DNA of 64,000 nt, taken from assembly GCF_000590475.1 (NCBI RefSeq), contig NZ_CP007441.1, positions 4,098,660 through 4,162,659 on the forward strand. The letters are read 5' to 3'. The DNA comes from Stutzerimonas stutzeri (GTDB lineage Bacteria; Pseudomonadota; Gammaproteobacteria; Pseudomonadales; Pseudomonadaceae). Shown here piece by piece: positions 1-9,610 of the stretch; within the stretch, counting starts at the first letter, position 1, and every line of letters starts with the position of its first letter. Made by a program: the position numbers and the translations under genes. Under the pieces are notes generated by a model that saw only the letters and a program-made list of their open reading frames with translations, was not told the origin of the DNA and searched no databases.

Positions 1-613
1 GAATTTTCGCCTCCGCCACCTTGGCGAAGTGCTCGGCTGGCCAGCGTTTGGATTCGCCGAACTCCGCTCCGGGACAGAGCGCCAACACAGGTCGGTCCAA
101 CGTCAAACCGAAACGTGCCAACGCGGCATCGCGTGTTTCCTCAACGATGCGCAGTGACGGTTTCGGATACGGCTTGGGCAGCTCGGTGCCGGGCTCATAG
201 GCCAGTGCCATGAAGCGCTCGATCATCAGCGGATAGCGCTGCTTGTCCAGCTTGCGTATGTCATTGAGCAGGCCGAAGCGCATCTCGCCGCGCCACCCCG
301 TACGTTTCGGGATACCGGCAAAGAACGGGACCAGCGCCGACTTTAACGAATTCGGCAACAGGATCGCCTGCTGATATTGGCCACGCAGGCTCTGCGCGAT
401 AGTGCGCCGCGTCGCCATATCCAGCACGCCGTGCCCGACCGGAAAGCTCAGCGCCTGACGCACTTCGGGCATACGCTCGAGAATCGGGCGACTCCACTCC
501 GGTGCGAGCACGTCGATCTGGCAATCGGGATGGCGCTGTTTCAGGCAGACGAACAACGTCTGCGCCATCACCATGTCGCCGACCCAGCTGGGACCCACAA
601 TCAGAATATTCAT
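1..613 (-). CDS. waaF: ADP-heptose:LPS heptosyltransferase II (WaaF), partial
   Basis: N-terminal 204 codons of a glycosyltransferase family 9 enzyme; the rest lies beyond the left edge. The reading frame opens MNILIVGPSWVGDMVM, the typical WaaF N-terminus, and continues with LPNSLKSALVPFFAGIPKRTGWRGE, a conserved stretch of heptosyltransferases (split here only by the reading). WaaF adds the second L-glycero-D-manno-heptose to the inner core of lipopolysaccharide on the cytoplasmic face of the inner membrane. The gene is followed upstream on the same strand by ilvE, 81 bp away, across a small repeat. The waaF-ilvE-glnE order is the one I recall for P. aeruginosa. No frame damage is visible in the part present. 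Confidence 0.93.
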   Translation of the reverse strand, partial: MNILIVGPSWVGDMVMAQTLFVCLKQRHPDCQIDVLAPEWSRPILERMPEVRQALSFPVGHGVLDMATRRTIAQSLRGQYQQAILLPNSLKSALVPFFAGIPKRTGWRGEMRFGLLNDIRKLDKQRYPLMIERFMALAYEPGTELPKPYPKPSLRIVEETRDAALARFGLTLDRPVLALCPGAEFGESKRWPAEHFAKVAEAKI

Positions 614-620
614 AAGCGAG

Positions 621-694
621 AAGCCATAAGCTTGAAGCTGGAAGCGAACGCCGGAATTATTTCAATTCCGACTGTTGGCTTCCAGCTTCCGGCT
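621..694. repeat. Dispersed hairpin repeat, copy 1 (waaF-ilvE gap)
   Basis: The 81-bp gap between ilvE and waaF is an imperfect hairpin. The left arm, GAAGCTGGAAGC at 634-645, pairs with GCTTCCAGCTTC at 678-689, and the outer part AAGCCATAAGC pairs more loosely with GGCTTTA, reaching the ilvE stop codon. The same words (GAAGCTGGAAGC-(T)GAACGCCG and CTTATGGCTT) recur between bioF and bioB at 25289-25350. It may be a REP-like element also acting as an ilvE terminator; that role is inferred. Confidence 0.6.
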
Positions 695-1618
695 TTATTT
701 GACCAGCGTTCGCCACTCGGCGTGCGCATCGGTCTTGCCAGACACCAGATCGAAATAGGCCTTCTGGATGCGCTCGGTGACCGGACCGCGACGACCGACG
801 CCGATATTGCGGCCGTCGACTTCGCGAATCGGGGTGACTTCAGCGGCAGTCCCGGTGAAGAAGGCTTCGTCGGCAATATAGACCTCGTCGCGCGTAATAC
901 GCTTCTCCACCACTTTGATGCCGAGCTCATCGGCCAACGTCAACACGGTCCCGCGAGTGATGCCGTTGAGGCAGGCGGTGACTTCCGGGGTGTAGATCAC
1001 GCCGTCCTTGATGATGAATATATTCTCGCCCGAGCCCTCAGCGACATAGCCTTCCGGATCGAGCATCAGGGCTTCGTCGGCACCGCCAGAAATGGCTTCC
1101 TGCAAGGCCAGCATGGAGTTGATATAGGCACCGTTGGATTTTGCGCGGGTCATGCTGATGTTGACGTGGTGCCGGGTGAAGGAGCTGGTGCGCACCTTGA
1201 TGCCCATTTCCAGCGCCTCATCACCCATGTACGCACCCCAGTGCCAGGCGGCGACGATTACGTGCACTTTCAGACCACTGGCGCGCAGGCCCATGCCTTC
1301 GGATCCGTAAAAGACCATCGGGCGAATGTAGGCGCTTTCCAGGTTGTTCTCGCGAACGGCAGCGCGGGTCGCCTCGTTGATCTCGTCCTTCGAGTACGGC
1401 ATCTTCATGTTCATGATGTGCGCCGAGTCGAACAGGCGATCGGTGTGCGCCTGCAGGCGGAAGATCGCGGTGCCGGCCGGTGTGTCGTAGGCACGCACGC
1501 CTTCGAAAACGCCCATGCCGTAATGCAGGGTGTGAGTCAGCACATGGGTGGTCGCGTCGCGCCACTGAACCAGCTCACCGTCATACCAGATCACGCCATC
1601 ACGATCGGCCATCGACAT
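695..1618 (-). CDS. ilvE: Branched-chain amino acid aminotransferase
   Basis: Class IV PLP-dependent aminotransferase of 307 residues, the usual length. It transfers the amino group between glutamate and the 2-oxo acids of valine, leucine and isoleucine, the last step of their synthesis in the cytosol. The family signature is complete. The segment THTLHYGMGVFEGVRAY is near the N-terminus, the PLP lysine is K160 in TRAKSNGAYINS, and EGSGENIF and NGITRGTVL follow. I chose the ATG at 1618 (MSMADRDG) because GAGGTGG lies just upstream; a GTG three codons earlier falls within that ribosome-binding site. It lies 45 bp downstream of glnE on the same strand. Confidence 0.96.
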   Translation of the reverse strand: MSMADRDGVIWYDGELVQWRDATTHVLTHTLHYGMGVFEGVRAYDTPAGTAIFRLQAHTDRLFDSAHIMNMKMPYSKDEINEATRAAVRENNLESAYIRPMVFYGSEGMGLRASGLKVHVIVAAWHWGAYMGDEALEMGIKVRTSSFTRHHVNISMTRAKSNGAYINSMLALQEAISGGADEALMLDPEGYVAEGSGENIFIIKDGVIYTPEVTACLNGITRGTVLTLADELGIKVVEKRITRDEVYIADEAFFTGTAAEVTPIREVDGRNIGVGRRGPVTERIQKAYFDLVSGKTDAHAEWRTLVK

Positions 1619-1663
1619 TGTTGCCACCTCGGAATTCGATAAATGCTGTGTTTGCAGACGAGA

Positions 1664-4609
1664 TCAGCTGAGCCCCAGCTCACGCCAGATGCGCATTATC
1701 GCGCGACGCTCGTCATGAAATTGGTCCCCACTCACGACCCCGGGCAGTTTTTGCAGTGATTGCCGGTGAGCCGCGGCGCGGTATGCCTTGTAGGCATCCT
1801 GCAGCAGCCGAACCTCATCGCCGGCCATCAACCCGGCCTGCTCCAACCCATCGAGAATGCGGATGTTATCGGTATAGCGCAGCAGTTGCGGATGCTGGTG
1901 CGACCACGCCAAAGCCGCGTATTGCACCATAAATTCGATATCCACGATACCACCGGCATCCTGCTTGAGATTGAACTCGCCCTCCGCCTCGAACGCCTTC
2001 TCACCCAAGCCCGCCTGCGTCGCACGGGTGCCGAGGTTGTCGCGCATCTTGGCGCGCATCTCGCTGACCTCGCGGCGCAATGGCTCGAGATCACGCGCAC
2101 GGCCGAGTACCGCCGCGCGTACCGCCTCGAAATCCGCCGTCAGCTGCGGACAGCCGACCAACACGCGAGCACGCACCAATGCCTGGTGTTCCCAGGTCCA
2201 GGCTTCCTGGCTCTGGTAGCGATCGAAGGCACTCAGCGAGCTGACCAGCAGCCCGGAAGCACCGGAAGGTCGCAGCCGCATATCGACTTCGTAAAGCTGA
2301 CCAGAGGTGGTCTGGGTGGTCAGCAGATGAATGATGCGCTGGCCCAGCCGGGTGAAAAACTGGGCGCCATCGATGGGCTTGACGCCATCGGTTTCGGCAT
2401 TGGGGTCGCCATCATGGATAAACACCAAATCCAGATCGGAACCGTGGCCGAGCTCGATACCACCGACCTTGCCGTAGCCGACAATCACGAACGCCGGATC
2501 GCATAGGCTTCCGTCCACTTGCCGCGGCTGACCATGACGCGCCACCGTATGCCGCCAGGCCAGCGCCAGCACTTGCTCGAGGACCGCTTCGGCGAGCCAA
2601 GTCAGGTAATCGCTGACCTTCATCAGCGGCAAGGTGCCGGCAATCTCCGACGCAGCGACTCGCAACCGATGCGCCAGTTTGAAATGTCGAAGCGCCTCCA
2701 TCTGCTGTTCGAGATCGTCTTCGGGAATTCTCGCCAGCCGTTCACGCAGCTCAGCCGCCAGCTCCGGGGCCTGCGGCGGACTGAACAGCCGCCCGGCATT
2801 GAGCAGCTCGTCAAGCAGCAACGGGAAACGCGCGATCTGTTCGGCGATCCAGGGGCTGCCGGCGCAGAGCTCCAGCAACCGCTGCAGCGCACCGGGGTTT
2901 TCCGTCAGCAAGACCAGATAGGCCGAACGTCGCGCGACGGCTTCGACCAGCGGCAATACCCGCTCGAGCACCAGATCTGGATCATCCTGCTCGACCGCCT
3001 GCGCCAGCAAGCGAGGAATGAAGGCATCGAGCCGCTCCCGCCCAAGGCGCTGCATGGTTCGTACCTGACTGCCGCTGCGCAGCGCGGCAAGACGCACGCA
3101 GGCTGCCTGGCCATCATGAAAACCCGCATCCGCCAGCTGGCGGCAGGCGAACTCCTCATCCCAATCCTGCTCCCACAAGGGCAGCCATTCGCCTCCGACG
3201 AGCGCCTCGCCTTCAGCGTTTTCGTCTTCGTCGGGATCTGCAATCACCTGATGAAAATGCCAGTCGATCCGGCCACGCCAATGCAACAGACGCTCATGGA
3301 AGGCTTCCCAGCTGTCGAACCCAAGCATGAAGGCCACGCGGTCACAGTCGATCTGGCTGTCCGGCAACATTTGTGTCTGACGGTCATCGATGGCCTGCAA
3401 CGCGTGCTCGGTGTAGCGCAGGAACTCATAGCCCTCGCGCAACTCGTCGACGGCCGCCGATGGCAGGTAGCCCTGCCCGGCCAGAGTCGCCAGCACCTTG
3501 AGTAACGGCCGCTGCTGCAGGCTCAGGTCGCGCCCGCCGTGAATCAGTTGATACGCCTGCGCGATGAATTCCACCTCGCGGATACCGCCGGAACCCAACT
3601 TGATGTTCGCGGCCATGCCTTTGCGCCGGACTTCCTGCTGGATCAGCTGCTTCATGCTGCGTAGCGCGTCGATGGCGGAGAAGTCGAGGTAACGCCGATA
3701 GACGAACGGCCGCAGCATATCGAGCAGCTCTTTACCCGCCCCTTGATCACCGGCTACGACCCGCGCCTTGATCATCGCGTAACGCTCCCAGTCGCGGCCC
3801 TGATCCTGGTAGTACTGCTCCAGCGCATTGAAGCTCAGCACCAGCGAGCCCGATGAGCCGTAAGGCCGTAAGCGCATGTCCACGCGAAAAACGAAGCCGT
3901 CCAGAGTCGGCGCATCCAGCGCCTTGATCAGCCGCTGGCCGAGACGGATGAAGAACTCCTGATTATCCAGTGACCGTTTGGCGCCGACGGTTTCGCCGCC
4001 TTCGGGATAACCGAAGATCAGATCGATATCGGAGGACAGATTAAGCTCGCGAGCACCCAGCTTGCCCATACCGAGGATGACCATGTGCTGCGCGTCACCG
4101 CTGCGCCGGCCGGTGGGTACGCCGAACTGCTCGCAGTGGCGCGCATAAAGCCACTGGTAGGCAAGGTCGATACAGGCGTCGGCCATGTCGGACAAATCGC
4201 CGCACGTCTCGGCCAGATCCGCTTGACGCGTCAGATCGCGCCAGATGATCCTCACCTGCTGCCGATTGCGAAACCGCCGTAACTGGCGAGCCAGACCGTC
4301 ATCATCGGTGCACTCGTTGAGCATCTCGGCGAGTGCCGTGCGCATCTCCGTGTTGCGCAACGATCGCTCCAACAGCCCGGACTCGGCCAACTGGAGCAGC
4401 ATCTCGGGATCTCGGCTAACCTGTTCGCTGACGAAGTCACTGGCTGCACATACCCGGCCGAATGCTTCGCGACGCGCCGACGGCCAAGCGGTAAATTGCT
4501 GTTCCGCCTGCGCCGATGAGTCGCGTACCGTACCGAGGAACGTCTCCTCGGCTCGGGTGACCAAAGATTGGAACGACGTCGGTAATGCAATCAATAAGGG
4601 CAGACTCAT
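1664..4609 (-). CDS. glnE: Bifunctional glutamine synthetase adenylyltransferase/adenylyl-removing enzyme
   Basis: Protein of 981 residues, full family length. GlnE adds AMP to, and removes it from, glutamine synthetase in response to PII signalling. Two nucleotidyltransferase cores are visible. The N-terminal (deadenylating) one has GMGKLGARELNLSSDIDLIF at about residues 180-199. The C-terminal (adenylylating) one has GYGKVGGIELGHGSDLDLVF at about 711-730. Both keep the metal-binding aspartates (SDIDL, SDLDL), each followed by a helical GlnD-PII-uridylyltransferase-like domain. The ATG is preceded by AAGGAACT. The gene runs toward ilvE and is divergent from aceE. Confidence 0.97.
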   Translation of the reverse strand: MSLPLLIALPTSFQSLVTRAEETFLGTVRDSSAQAEQQFTAWPSARREAFGRVCAASDFVSEQVSRDPEMLLQLAESGLLERSLRNTEMRTALAEMLNECTDDDGLARQLRRFRNRQQVRIIWRDLTRQADLAETCGDLSDMADACIDLAYQWLYARHCEQFGVPTGRRSGDAQHMVILGMGKLGARELNLSSDIDLIFGYPEGGETVGAKRSLDNQEFFIRLGQRLIKALDAPTLDGFVFRVDMRLRPYGSSGSLVLSFNALEQYYQDQGRDWERYAMIKARVVAGDQGAGKELLDMLRPFVYRRYLDFSAIDALRSMKQLIQQEVRRKGMAANIKLGSGGIREVEFIAQAYQLIHGGRDLSLQQRPLLKVLATLAGQGYLPSAAVDELREGYEFLRYTEHALQAIDDRQTQMLPDSQIDCDRVAFMLGFDSWEAFHERLLHWRGRIDWHFHQVIADPDEDENAEGEALVGGEWLPLWEQDWDEEFACRQLADAGFHDGQAACVRLAALRSGSQVRTMQRLGRERLDAFIPRLLAQAVEQDDPDLVLERVLPLVEAVARRSAYLVLLTENPGALQRLLELCAGSPWIAEQIARFPLLLDELLNAGRLFSPPQAPELAAELRERLARIPEDDLEQQMEALRHFKLAHRLRVAASEIAGTLPLMKVSDYLTWLAEAVLEQVLALAWRHTVARHGQPRQVDGSLCDPAFVIVGYGKVGGIELGHGSDLDLVFIHDGDPNAETDGVKPIDGAQFFTRLGQRIIHLLTTQTTSGQLYEVDMRLRPSGASGLLVSSLSAFDRYQSQEAWTWEHQALVRARVLVGCPQLTADFEAVRAAVLGRARDLEPLRREVSEMRAKMRDNLGTRATQAGLGEKAFEAEGEFNLKQDAGGIVDIEFMVQYAALAWSHQHPQLLRYTDNIRILDGLEQAGLMAGDEVRLLQDAYKAYRAAAHRQSLQKLPGVVSGDQFHDERRAIMRIWRELGLS

Positions 4610-4710
4610 AAAAAGTTCCTTAATGCCTTGACTGACTACTGCGCAAGCGGGAGCACCCGTGCTAGAGCAGTTTATGCCGGAACCAGCGAATCAGGCCGAA
4701 CCGCTGAGAT

Positions 4711-4776
4711 TGTAGTTTTACTACGAAAAAATGTAGCGGGGGGCTGAATCAACGGCTGTTTTGTAGTAAAACTACA
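4711..4776. promoter_or_regulatory. Paired palindromic operators upstream of aceE
   Basis: Two 15-bp sites of the form TGTAGT-N3-ACTACA lie in the glnE-aceE divergent region. One is TGTAGTTTTACTACG at 4711-4725, one base short of perfect, and the other TGTAGTAAAACTACA at 4762-4776 is perfect. They are the same sequence in opposite orientation, with centres 51 bp apart, near five helical turns. The pattern resembles palindromes described for HexR-type (RpiR family) regulators of central carbon metabolism; that assignment is only a suggestion. The second site ends 112 bp before the aceE ATG. Confidence 0.65.
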
Positions 4777-4888
4777 GAGCCCGGCTCTACCCCCGGCCAA
4801 ACATCCAAGAACATATACGCACCGGCCCACAAAGCCGGCCGCGAAGCAGGCAACCGATTCTGGAAGCCTTTCCGCCCTGGAGCAAGCC

Positions 4889-7534
4889 ATGCAAGATCTC
4901 GATCCCGTCGAAACCCAGGAATGGCTGGACGCCCTCGAGTCAGTACTCGACCGCGAAGGTGAAGACCGCGCCCACTATCTGATGACCCGGATGGGGGAAC
5001 TGGCCACCCGTAGCGGCACGCCACTTCCTTACGGCATCACCACGCCGTACCGCAACACCATTCCTGTCACCCGCGAAGCGAAGATGCCCGGCGATTTGTT
5101 CATGGAGCGACGCATTCGCTCCCTGGTCCGCTGGAACGCGCTGGCGATGGTGATGCGCGCGAACATGAAGGACCCGGATCTGGGTGGACACATTTCCACC
5201 TTCGCCTCCAGCGCGACGCTTTATGACATCGGCTTCAACTACTTCTTCCAGGCTCCTACCGAGGAGCATGGCGGCGACCTGATCTACTATCAGGGCCACG
5301 CCTCGCCGGGGATTTACTCGCGTGCGTTCCTTGAAGGTCGACTGACGGAAGATCAGATGCTCAATTTCCGCCAGGAAGTCGATGGCAAGGGGCTTTCGAG
5401 CTACCCGCACCCGCACCTGATGCCGGACTTCTGGCAGTTCCCGACCGTCTCCATGGGCCTGGGTCCAATCACGGCGATCTACCAGGCACGCTTCATGAAG
5501 TACCTGGAAAACCGCGGTTTCATCCCCAAAGGCAAGCAGCGCGTATGGTGCTTCATCGGTGACGGTGAGTGCGACGAGCCGGAAACCCTTGGCGCCATCT
5601 CCCTGGCCGGCCGCGAGAATCTCGATAACCTGGTGTTCGTCATCAACTGCAACCTGCAGCGCCTGGACGGCCCGGTACGCGGCAACAGCAAGATCATCCA
5701 GGAACTGGAAGGCGTGTTCAAAGGCGCCAACTGGAACGTCAACAAGGTCATCTGGGGCCGCATGTGGGACCCGCTGTTCGCAATGGACGACGACGGTCGC
5801 ATGCAGCGTCGCATGGACGAGGCGATCGACGGCGAATACCAGAACTACAAGGCCAAAGACGGCGCCTACGTGCGCAAGCATTTCTTCGGCGCCGATCCGG
5901 AGCTGCTCAAGCGCGTCGAGAAGCTGTCCGACGAGGAAGTCTGGAAGCTCAACCGGGGCGGTCACGACCCCTACAAGGTCTATGCGGCCTACCACCAGGC
6001 GGTCAACCACAAGGGCCAGCCAACGGTCATTCTGGCCAAGACGATCAAGGGCTACGGCACCGGTGCCGGTGAGGCGAAGAACATCGCCCACAACACCAAG
6101 AAAGTCGATATCGACAGCCTGAAGAAATTCCGCGATCGCTTCGACATCCCGGTCAACGACTCGCAGCTCGAGGAGCTGCCGTTCTACCGTCCGGCCGAAG
6201 ACAGCGCGGAAATGAAGTACCTGCGCAAGTGCCGTGAGAAGCTCGGCGGTCATCTGCCGCAGCGCCGGCCGAAGAGTTTCAGCATCCCGACGCCGCCACT
6301 GGAAACACTCAAGGCGGTACTTGACGGCTCCGGCGACCGCGAAATTTCCACCACCATGGCCTTTGGCCGGATTCTTTCGCAGCTGGTCAAGGACAAGGAC
6401 CTGGGCAAACGCATCGTGCCAATTCTGGCCGACGAGGCGCGCACCTTCGGCATGGAAGGCATGTTCCGCCAGCTGGGCATCTACTCCCCGGTGGGGCAGC
6501 TGTACGAGCCGGTCGACCGCGACCAAGTGATGTACTACCGCGAAGAAAAAGACGGCCAGATCCTGCAGGAAGGCCTCAACGAAGCTGGCGCCTTCTCCTC
6601 GTTCATCGCGGCGGGCACCGCCTACAGCAACTACAACCAACCAATGCTGCCGGTCTACATCTTCTACTCGATGTTTGGCTTCCAGCGTATCGGCGACTTG
6701 GCCTGGGCCGCCGGTGATGCGCAGACTCGCGGCTTCCTGTTGGGCGGTACTGCCGGACGCACCACGCTGAACGGTGAAGGCCTGCAGCACGAGGACGGTC
6801 ACAGCCACATCCTCGCCAGCACCATCCCCAACTGCCGCAGCTATGACCCCACTTACGGCTACGAGCTGGCAGTGATCATGCATCACGGCATGCACGAGAT
6901 GATGGAGTTGCAGAAGAGCGTCTACTACTACATCACCGTGATGAACGAAAACTACCAGCAGCCGGCCATGCCGCAGGGCGTCGAAGACGGCATCCTCAAG
7001 GGCATGTACCTGCTCGAGGAAGCCAAGGGCGACTTCAAGCATCGCGTTCAGCTGCTGGGCTGCGGCACCATTCTGCGCGAAGTGCGCGCCGCAGTGGATA
7101 TCCTCGCCAAGATGGGCGTAGGCGCCGACGTCTGGAGCGTGACCAGCTTCAACGAACTGCGCCGCGACGGCCTGGCCGTGGATCGCTGGAATCGCCTGCA
7201 CCCGACCGAAGAGCCGCGCAAGACGTACGTCGAGCAGTGCCTGGAAGGCCGCGAAGGCCCGGTTGTAGCCTCGACCGACTATATGAAGCTGTTCGCTGAC
7301 CAGATTCGTCAGTGGGTTCCTTCACGCGAATACCAAGTGCTGGGTACTGATGGCTTCGGCCGCAGCGACTCGCGCGCCAAGCTGCGCGACTTCTTCGAAG
7401 TAGACCGTCGCTGGGTCGCAGTCGCTGCACTGCAGGCACTCGCCGATCGCGGGGCCATCGAACGCAAGGCCGTGGCCAAGGCCATCACCGAGTTCGGTAT
7501 TGACCCCGAGAAGCGCAATCCGCTGGATTGCTGA
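4889..7534 (+). CDS. aceE: Pyruvate dehydrogenase E1 component (homodimeric type)
   Basis: Protein of 881 residues, the length of the homodimeric gamma-proteobacterial E1p. It decarboxylates pyruvate with thiamine diphosphate and passes the acetyl group to the lipoyl arm of AceF. The thiamine-diphosphate motif GDGECDEPETLG begins at about residue 224 and ends at NCN near 255. The central transketolase-like pyrimidine-binding region (FGMEGMFRQLGIYSPVGQLY) and the C-terminal domain are intact. The ATG follows weak AGC-rich sequence; the N-terminus MQDLDPVETQEWLDAL is conserved in the family, supporting it. aceF starts 27 bp downstream, so the two form an operon. The paired operators at 4711-4776 probably regulate it. 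Confidence 0.98.
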   Translation: MQDLDPVETQEWLDALESVLDREGEDRAHYLMTRMGELATRSGTPLPYGITTPYRNTIPVTREAKMPGDLFMERRIRSLVRWNALAMVMRANMKDPDLGGHISTFASSATLYDIGFNYFFQAPTEEHGGDLIYYQGHASPGIYSRAFLEGRLTEDQMLNFRQEVDGKGLSSYPHPHLMPDFWQFPTVSMGLGPITAIYQARFMKYLENRGFIPKGKQRVWCFIGDGECDEPETLGAISLAGRENLDNLVFVINCNLQRLDGPVRGNSKIIQELEGVFKGANWNVNKVIWGRMWDPLFAMDDDGRMQRRMDEAIDGEYQNYKAKDGAYVRKHFFGADPELLKRVEKLSDEEVWKLNRGGHDPYKVYAAYHQAVNHKGQPTVILAKTIKGYGTGAGEAKNIAHNTKKVDIDSLKKFRDRFDIPVNDSQLEELPFYRPAEDSAEMKYLRKCREKLGGHLPQRRPKSFSIPTPPLETLKAVLDGSGDREISTTMAFGRILSQLVKDKDLGKRIVPILADEARTFGMEGMFRQLGIYSPVGQLYEPVDRDQVMYYREEKDGQILQEGLNEAGAFSSFIAAGTAYSNYNQPMLPVYIFYSMFGFQRIGDLAWAAGDAQTRGFLLGGTAGRTTLNGEGLQHEDGHSHILASTIPNCRSYDPTYGYELAVIMHHGMHEMMELQKSVYYYITVMNENYQQPAMPQGVEDGILKGMYLLEEAKGDFKHRVQLLGCGTILREVRAAVDILAKMGVGADVWSVTSFNELRRDGLAVDRWNRLHPTEEPRKTYVEQCLEGREGPVVASTDYMKLFADQIRQWVPSREYQVLGTDGFGRSDSRAKLRDFFEVDRRWVAVAALQALADRGAIERKAVAKAITEFGIDPEKRNPLDC

Positions 7535-7561
7535 TGCTGCGTGCGCACAGGAGAACCTATT

Positions 7562-9565
7562 GTGAGTGAAACCATACGCGTACCCGACATCGGCAGCGGT
7601 GAGGGTGAAGTAATCGAGTTGTTCGTCAAGGTCGGCGACCGCATCGAAGCCGACCAGAGCATCCTGACGCTCGAGTCCGACAAGGCCAGCATGGAGATTC
7701 CTGCGCCCAAGGCGGGCGTTGTGAAAAGCCTGAAGGTCAAGCTGGGCGACCGCCTGAAAGAAGGTGATGAGCTGCTGGAGCTTGAAAGCGAAGAAGCACA
7801 GGCCAGCGAGGCGCCAGCGCAAGCCGCTGCCGAGCCCGCCGGTGCGAGCAGTGGCGGTCCGGCTGATGAAGCTGAAGAACCAACCCCTCCGGGGGACGAC
7901 AACCCGTCCGCCTCGGCTGAGGAAGGCGAGTCGCAGGAAATCAAGGTGCCGGATATCGGCTCTTCCGGCAAAGCCAGCGTCATCGAAATCTCGGTCAAGG
8001 TTGGCGATACCATCGCCGCCGAGCAGCCGCTGATCACGCTCGAATCCGACAAGGCCAGCATGGAGATCCCCTCTTCTGCCGCCGGCGTGGTCGAGAGCAT
8101 TTCGGTCAAGGTGGGCGACGAAGTCGGCACGGGCGATCTGATCCTGATCCTCAAAGGCGCAGCAGCAAGCAAGCCGGCAACGGCCAGTAGTGCACCGCAA
8201 AGCCAGCCTCAGGAAAAGCTCACCGAGCAGGCCGCTGAAGCACCTGCCGAAGCCGCTGGCGAATCCGTTGAAGAGGTTCGTATCCCGGATATCGGCTCCA
8301 GCGGCAGCGCAAACGTTATCGAGGTCATGGTCAAGGCTGGCGATACCGTAGAGGCGGATCAGTCGCTGATCACCCTCGAATCCGACAAGGCCAGCATGGA
8401 AATCCCGGCACCCAAGGCTGGAGTCGTGGAATCGCTGTCGATCAAGGTAGGCGACGAAGCCAAGACCGGCGACCTGATCCTGACCTTGAAGGTCGCAGGC
8501 GCAGCCCCGGCGAGAAAAACCGAGCCGAAGCCGCAGCAGGAAGCAGCGCCTCAGCAACAGGCCGTGGCACCGAACAAGCAAGGCGTGCCGGAAGCTAAAG
8601 CGTCCGCAACGCCAGCCCCGGCTGTGACTGGACCGAGCAAGGCAGGCACCAAGGTGCACGCCGGCCCTGCGGTTCGCATGACTGCACGCGAGTTCGGTGT
8701 CGAGCTGGCTGATGTTCAGGGCACCGGTCCGAAAGGGCGGATTCTCAAGGAAGATGTCCAGGCCTACGTCAAGGGCATGATGAACAAGGCCAAACAAGCG
8801 ACGGCCGCGGCGGGCGCGATAGGTGGCGCAGGCATCCCGCCGGTCCCGGAAGTCGATTTCAGCAAGTTTGGCGAAGTCGAAGAAGTGCCGATGACGCGCC
8901 TGATGCAGGTGGGCGCCGCCAACCTGCATCGCAGCTGGCTGAACGTGCCACACGTGACTCAGTTCGAGTCCTCAGATATTACTGAGCTGGAAGCCTTCCG
9001 CGTATCGCAGAAAGCAGTTGCCGAGAAGGCTGGCGTCAAGCTGACCGTCTTGCCACTGCTGCTCAAGGCCTGTGCACATCTGCTCAAGGAACTGCCGGAA
9101 TTCAATGCCTCGCTCGCCCCAAGCGGCAAGGCCGTGATCCGCAAGAAGTACGTCCATATCGGCTTCGCCGTGGATACCCCGGACGGCTTGTTGGTACCGG
9201 TGATCAAGAACGTCGACCAGAAGAGTCTGCTGCAACTGGCGGGCGAAGCCGCGGAGCTGGCCGAGAAGGCCCGCACCAAGAAGCTTTCGCCGGACGCCAT
9301 GCAGGGCGCCTGCTTCACCATATCCAGCCTCGGCCACATTGGCGGCACCGGCTTCACGCCGATCGTCAACGCGCCGGAAGTGGCGATTCTGGGTGTCTCC
9401 AAGGCGACCATGCAGCCGGTTTGGGATGGCAAGGCCTTCCAACCTCGCCTGATGTTGCCGCTGTCGCTGTCCTACGACCACCGCGTCATCAACGGCGCGG
9501 CAGCCGCGCGCTTCACCAAGCGTCTTTCCGAGCTGTTGGCGGATATCCGTACGATGCTGTTGTGA
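7562..9565 (+). CDS. aceF: Pyruvate dehydrogenase E2, dihydrolipoamide acetyltransferase with three lipoyl domains
   Basis: Core of the pyruvate dehydrogenase complex, 667 residues from a GTG start. AGGAGA lies 7 nt upstream of this GTG and the protein begins VSETIRVPDIGSGEG as in relatives. Three lipoyl domains each carry ESDKASMEIP, with lipoyl lysines at about K41, K164 and K276, joined by Ala/Pro/Glu-rich linkers. A peripheral-subunit-binding domain follows at about 366-404. The C-terminal acetyltransferase domain has the active site SYDHRVINGA, with His640 and Asn644. Asparagine in place of the usual aspartate of DHRxxDG is also known in Azotobacter and Pseudomonas E2p, so it is not a defect. 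E3 (lpd) is not in the window. Confidence 0.97.
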   Translation: MSETIRVPDIGSGEGEVIELFVKVGDRIEADQSILTLESDKASMEIPAPKAGVVKSLKVKLGDRLKEGDELLELESEEAQASEAPAQAAAEPAGASSGGPADEAEEPTPPGDDNPSASAEEGESQEIKVPDIGSSGKASVIEISVKVGDTIAAEQPLITLESDKASMEIPSSAAGVVESISVKVGDEVGTGDLILILKGAAASKPATASSAPQSQPQEKLTEQAAEAPAEAAGESVEEVRIPDIGSSGSANVIEVMVKAGDTVEADQSLITLESDKASMEIPAPKAGVVESLSIKVGDEAKTGDLILTLKVAGAAPARKTEPKPQQEAAPQQQAVAPNKQGVPEAKASATPAPAVTGPSKAGTKVHAGPAVRMTAREFGVELADVQGTGPKGRILKEDVQAYVKGMMNKAKQATAAAGAIGGAGIPPVPEVDFSKFGEVEEVPMTRLMQVGAANLHRSWLNVPHVTQFESSDITELEAFRVSQKAVAEKAGVKLTVLPLLLKACAHLLKELPEFNASLAPSGKAVIRKKYVHIGFAVDTPDGLLVPVIKNVDQKSLLQLAGEAAELAEKARTKKLSPDAMQGACFTISSLGHIGGTGFTPIVNAPEVAILGVSKATMQPVWDGKAFQPRLMLPLSLSYDHRVINGAAAARFTKRLSELLADIRTMLL

Positions 9566-9578
9566 TCGTTTGATGCTG

Positions 9579-9603
9579 AATAGCCCCGCCGCCCGGGGCT
9601 ATT
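9579..9603 (+). terminator. Hairpin after aceF
   Basis: AATAGCCCC / CGGGGCTATT forms a nine-base-pair stem 14 bp after the aceF stop. A T-rich tract is poor (ATTCGTTTC), so it may act together with the second hairpin that follows at 9631. Confidence 0.6.
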
Positions 9604-9610
9604 CGTTTCA

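Noticed and set aside
4940..7201. Open frame of 753 codons on the minus strand opposite aceE
   Set aside because: Composition follows from high-GC codon use of aceE, and it has no family resemblance. AceE is complete on the plus strand.
7322..8953. Open frame of 543 codons opposite aceF
   Set aside because: Antisense to the repeated lipoyl domains and linkers, with repeated Ala/Gly/Leu runs that mirror them; no start signal.
8400..9500. DHRVINGA in AceF as an inactive E2 active site
   Set aside because: Asparagine at this position is known in Azotobacter/Pseudomonas E2p, so it is a normal variant.
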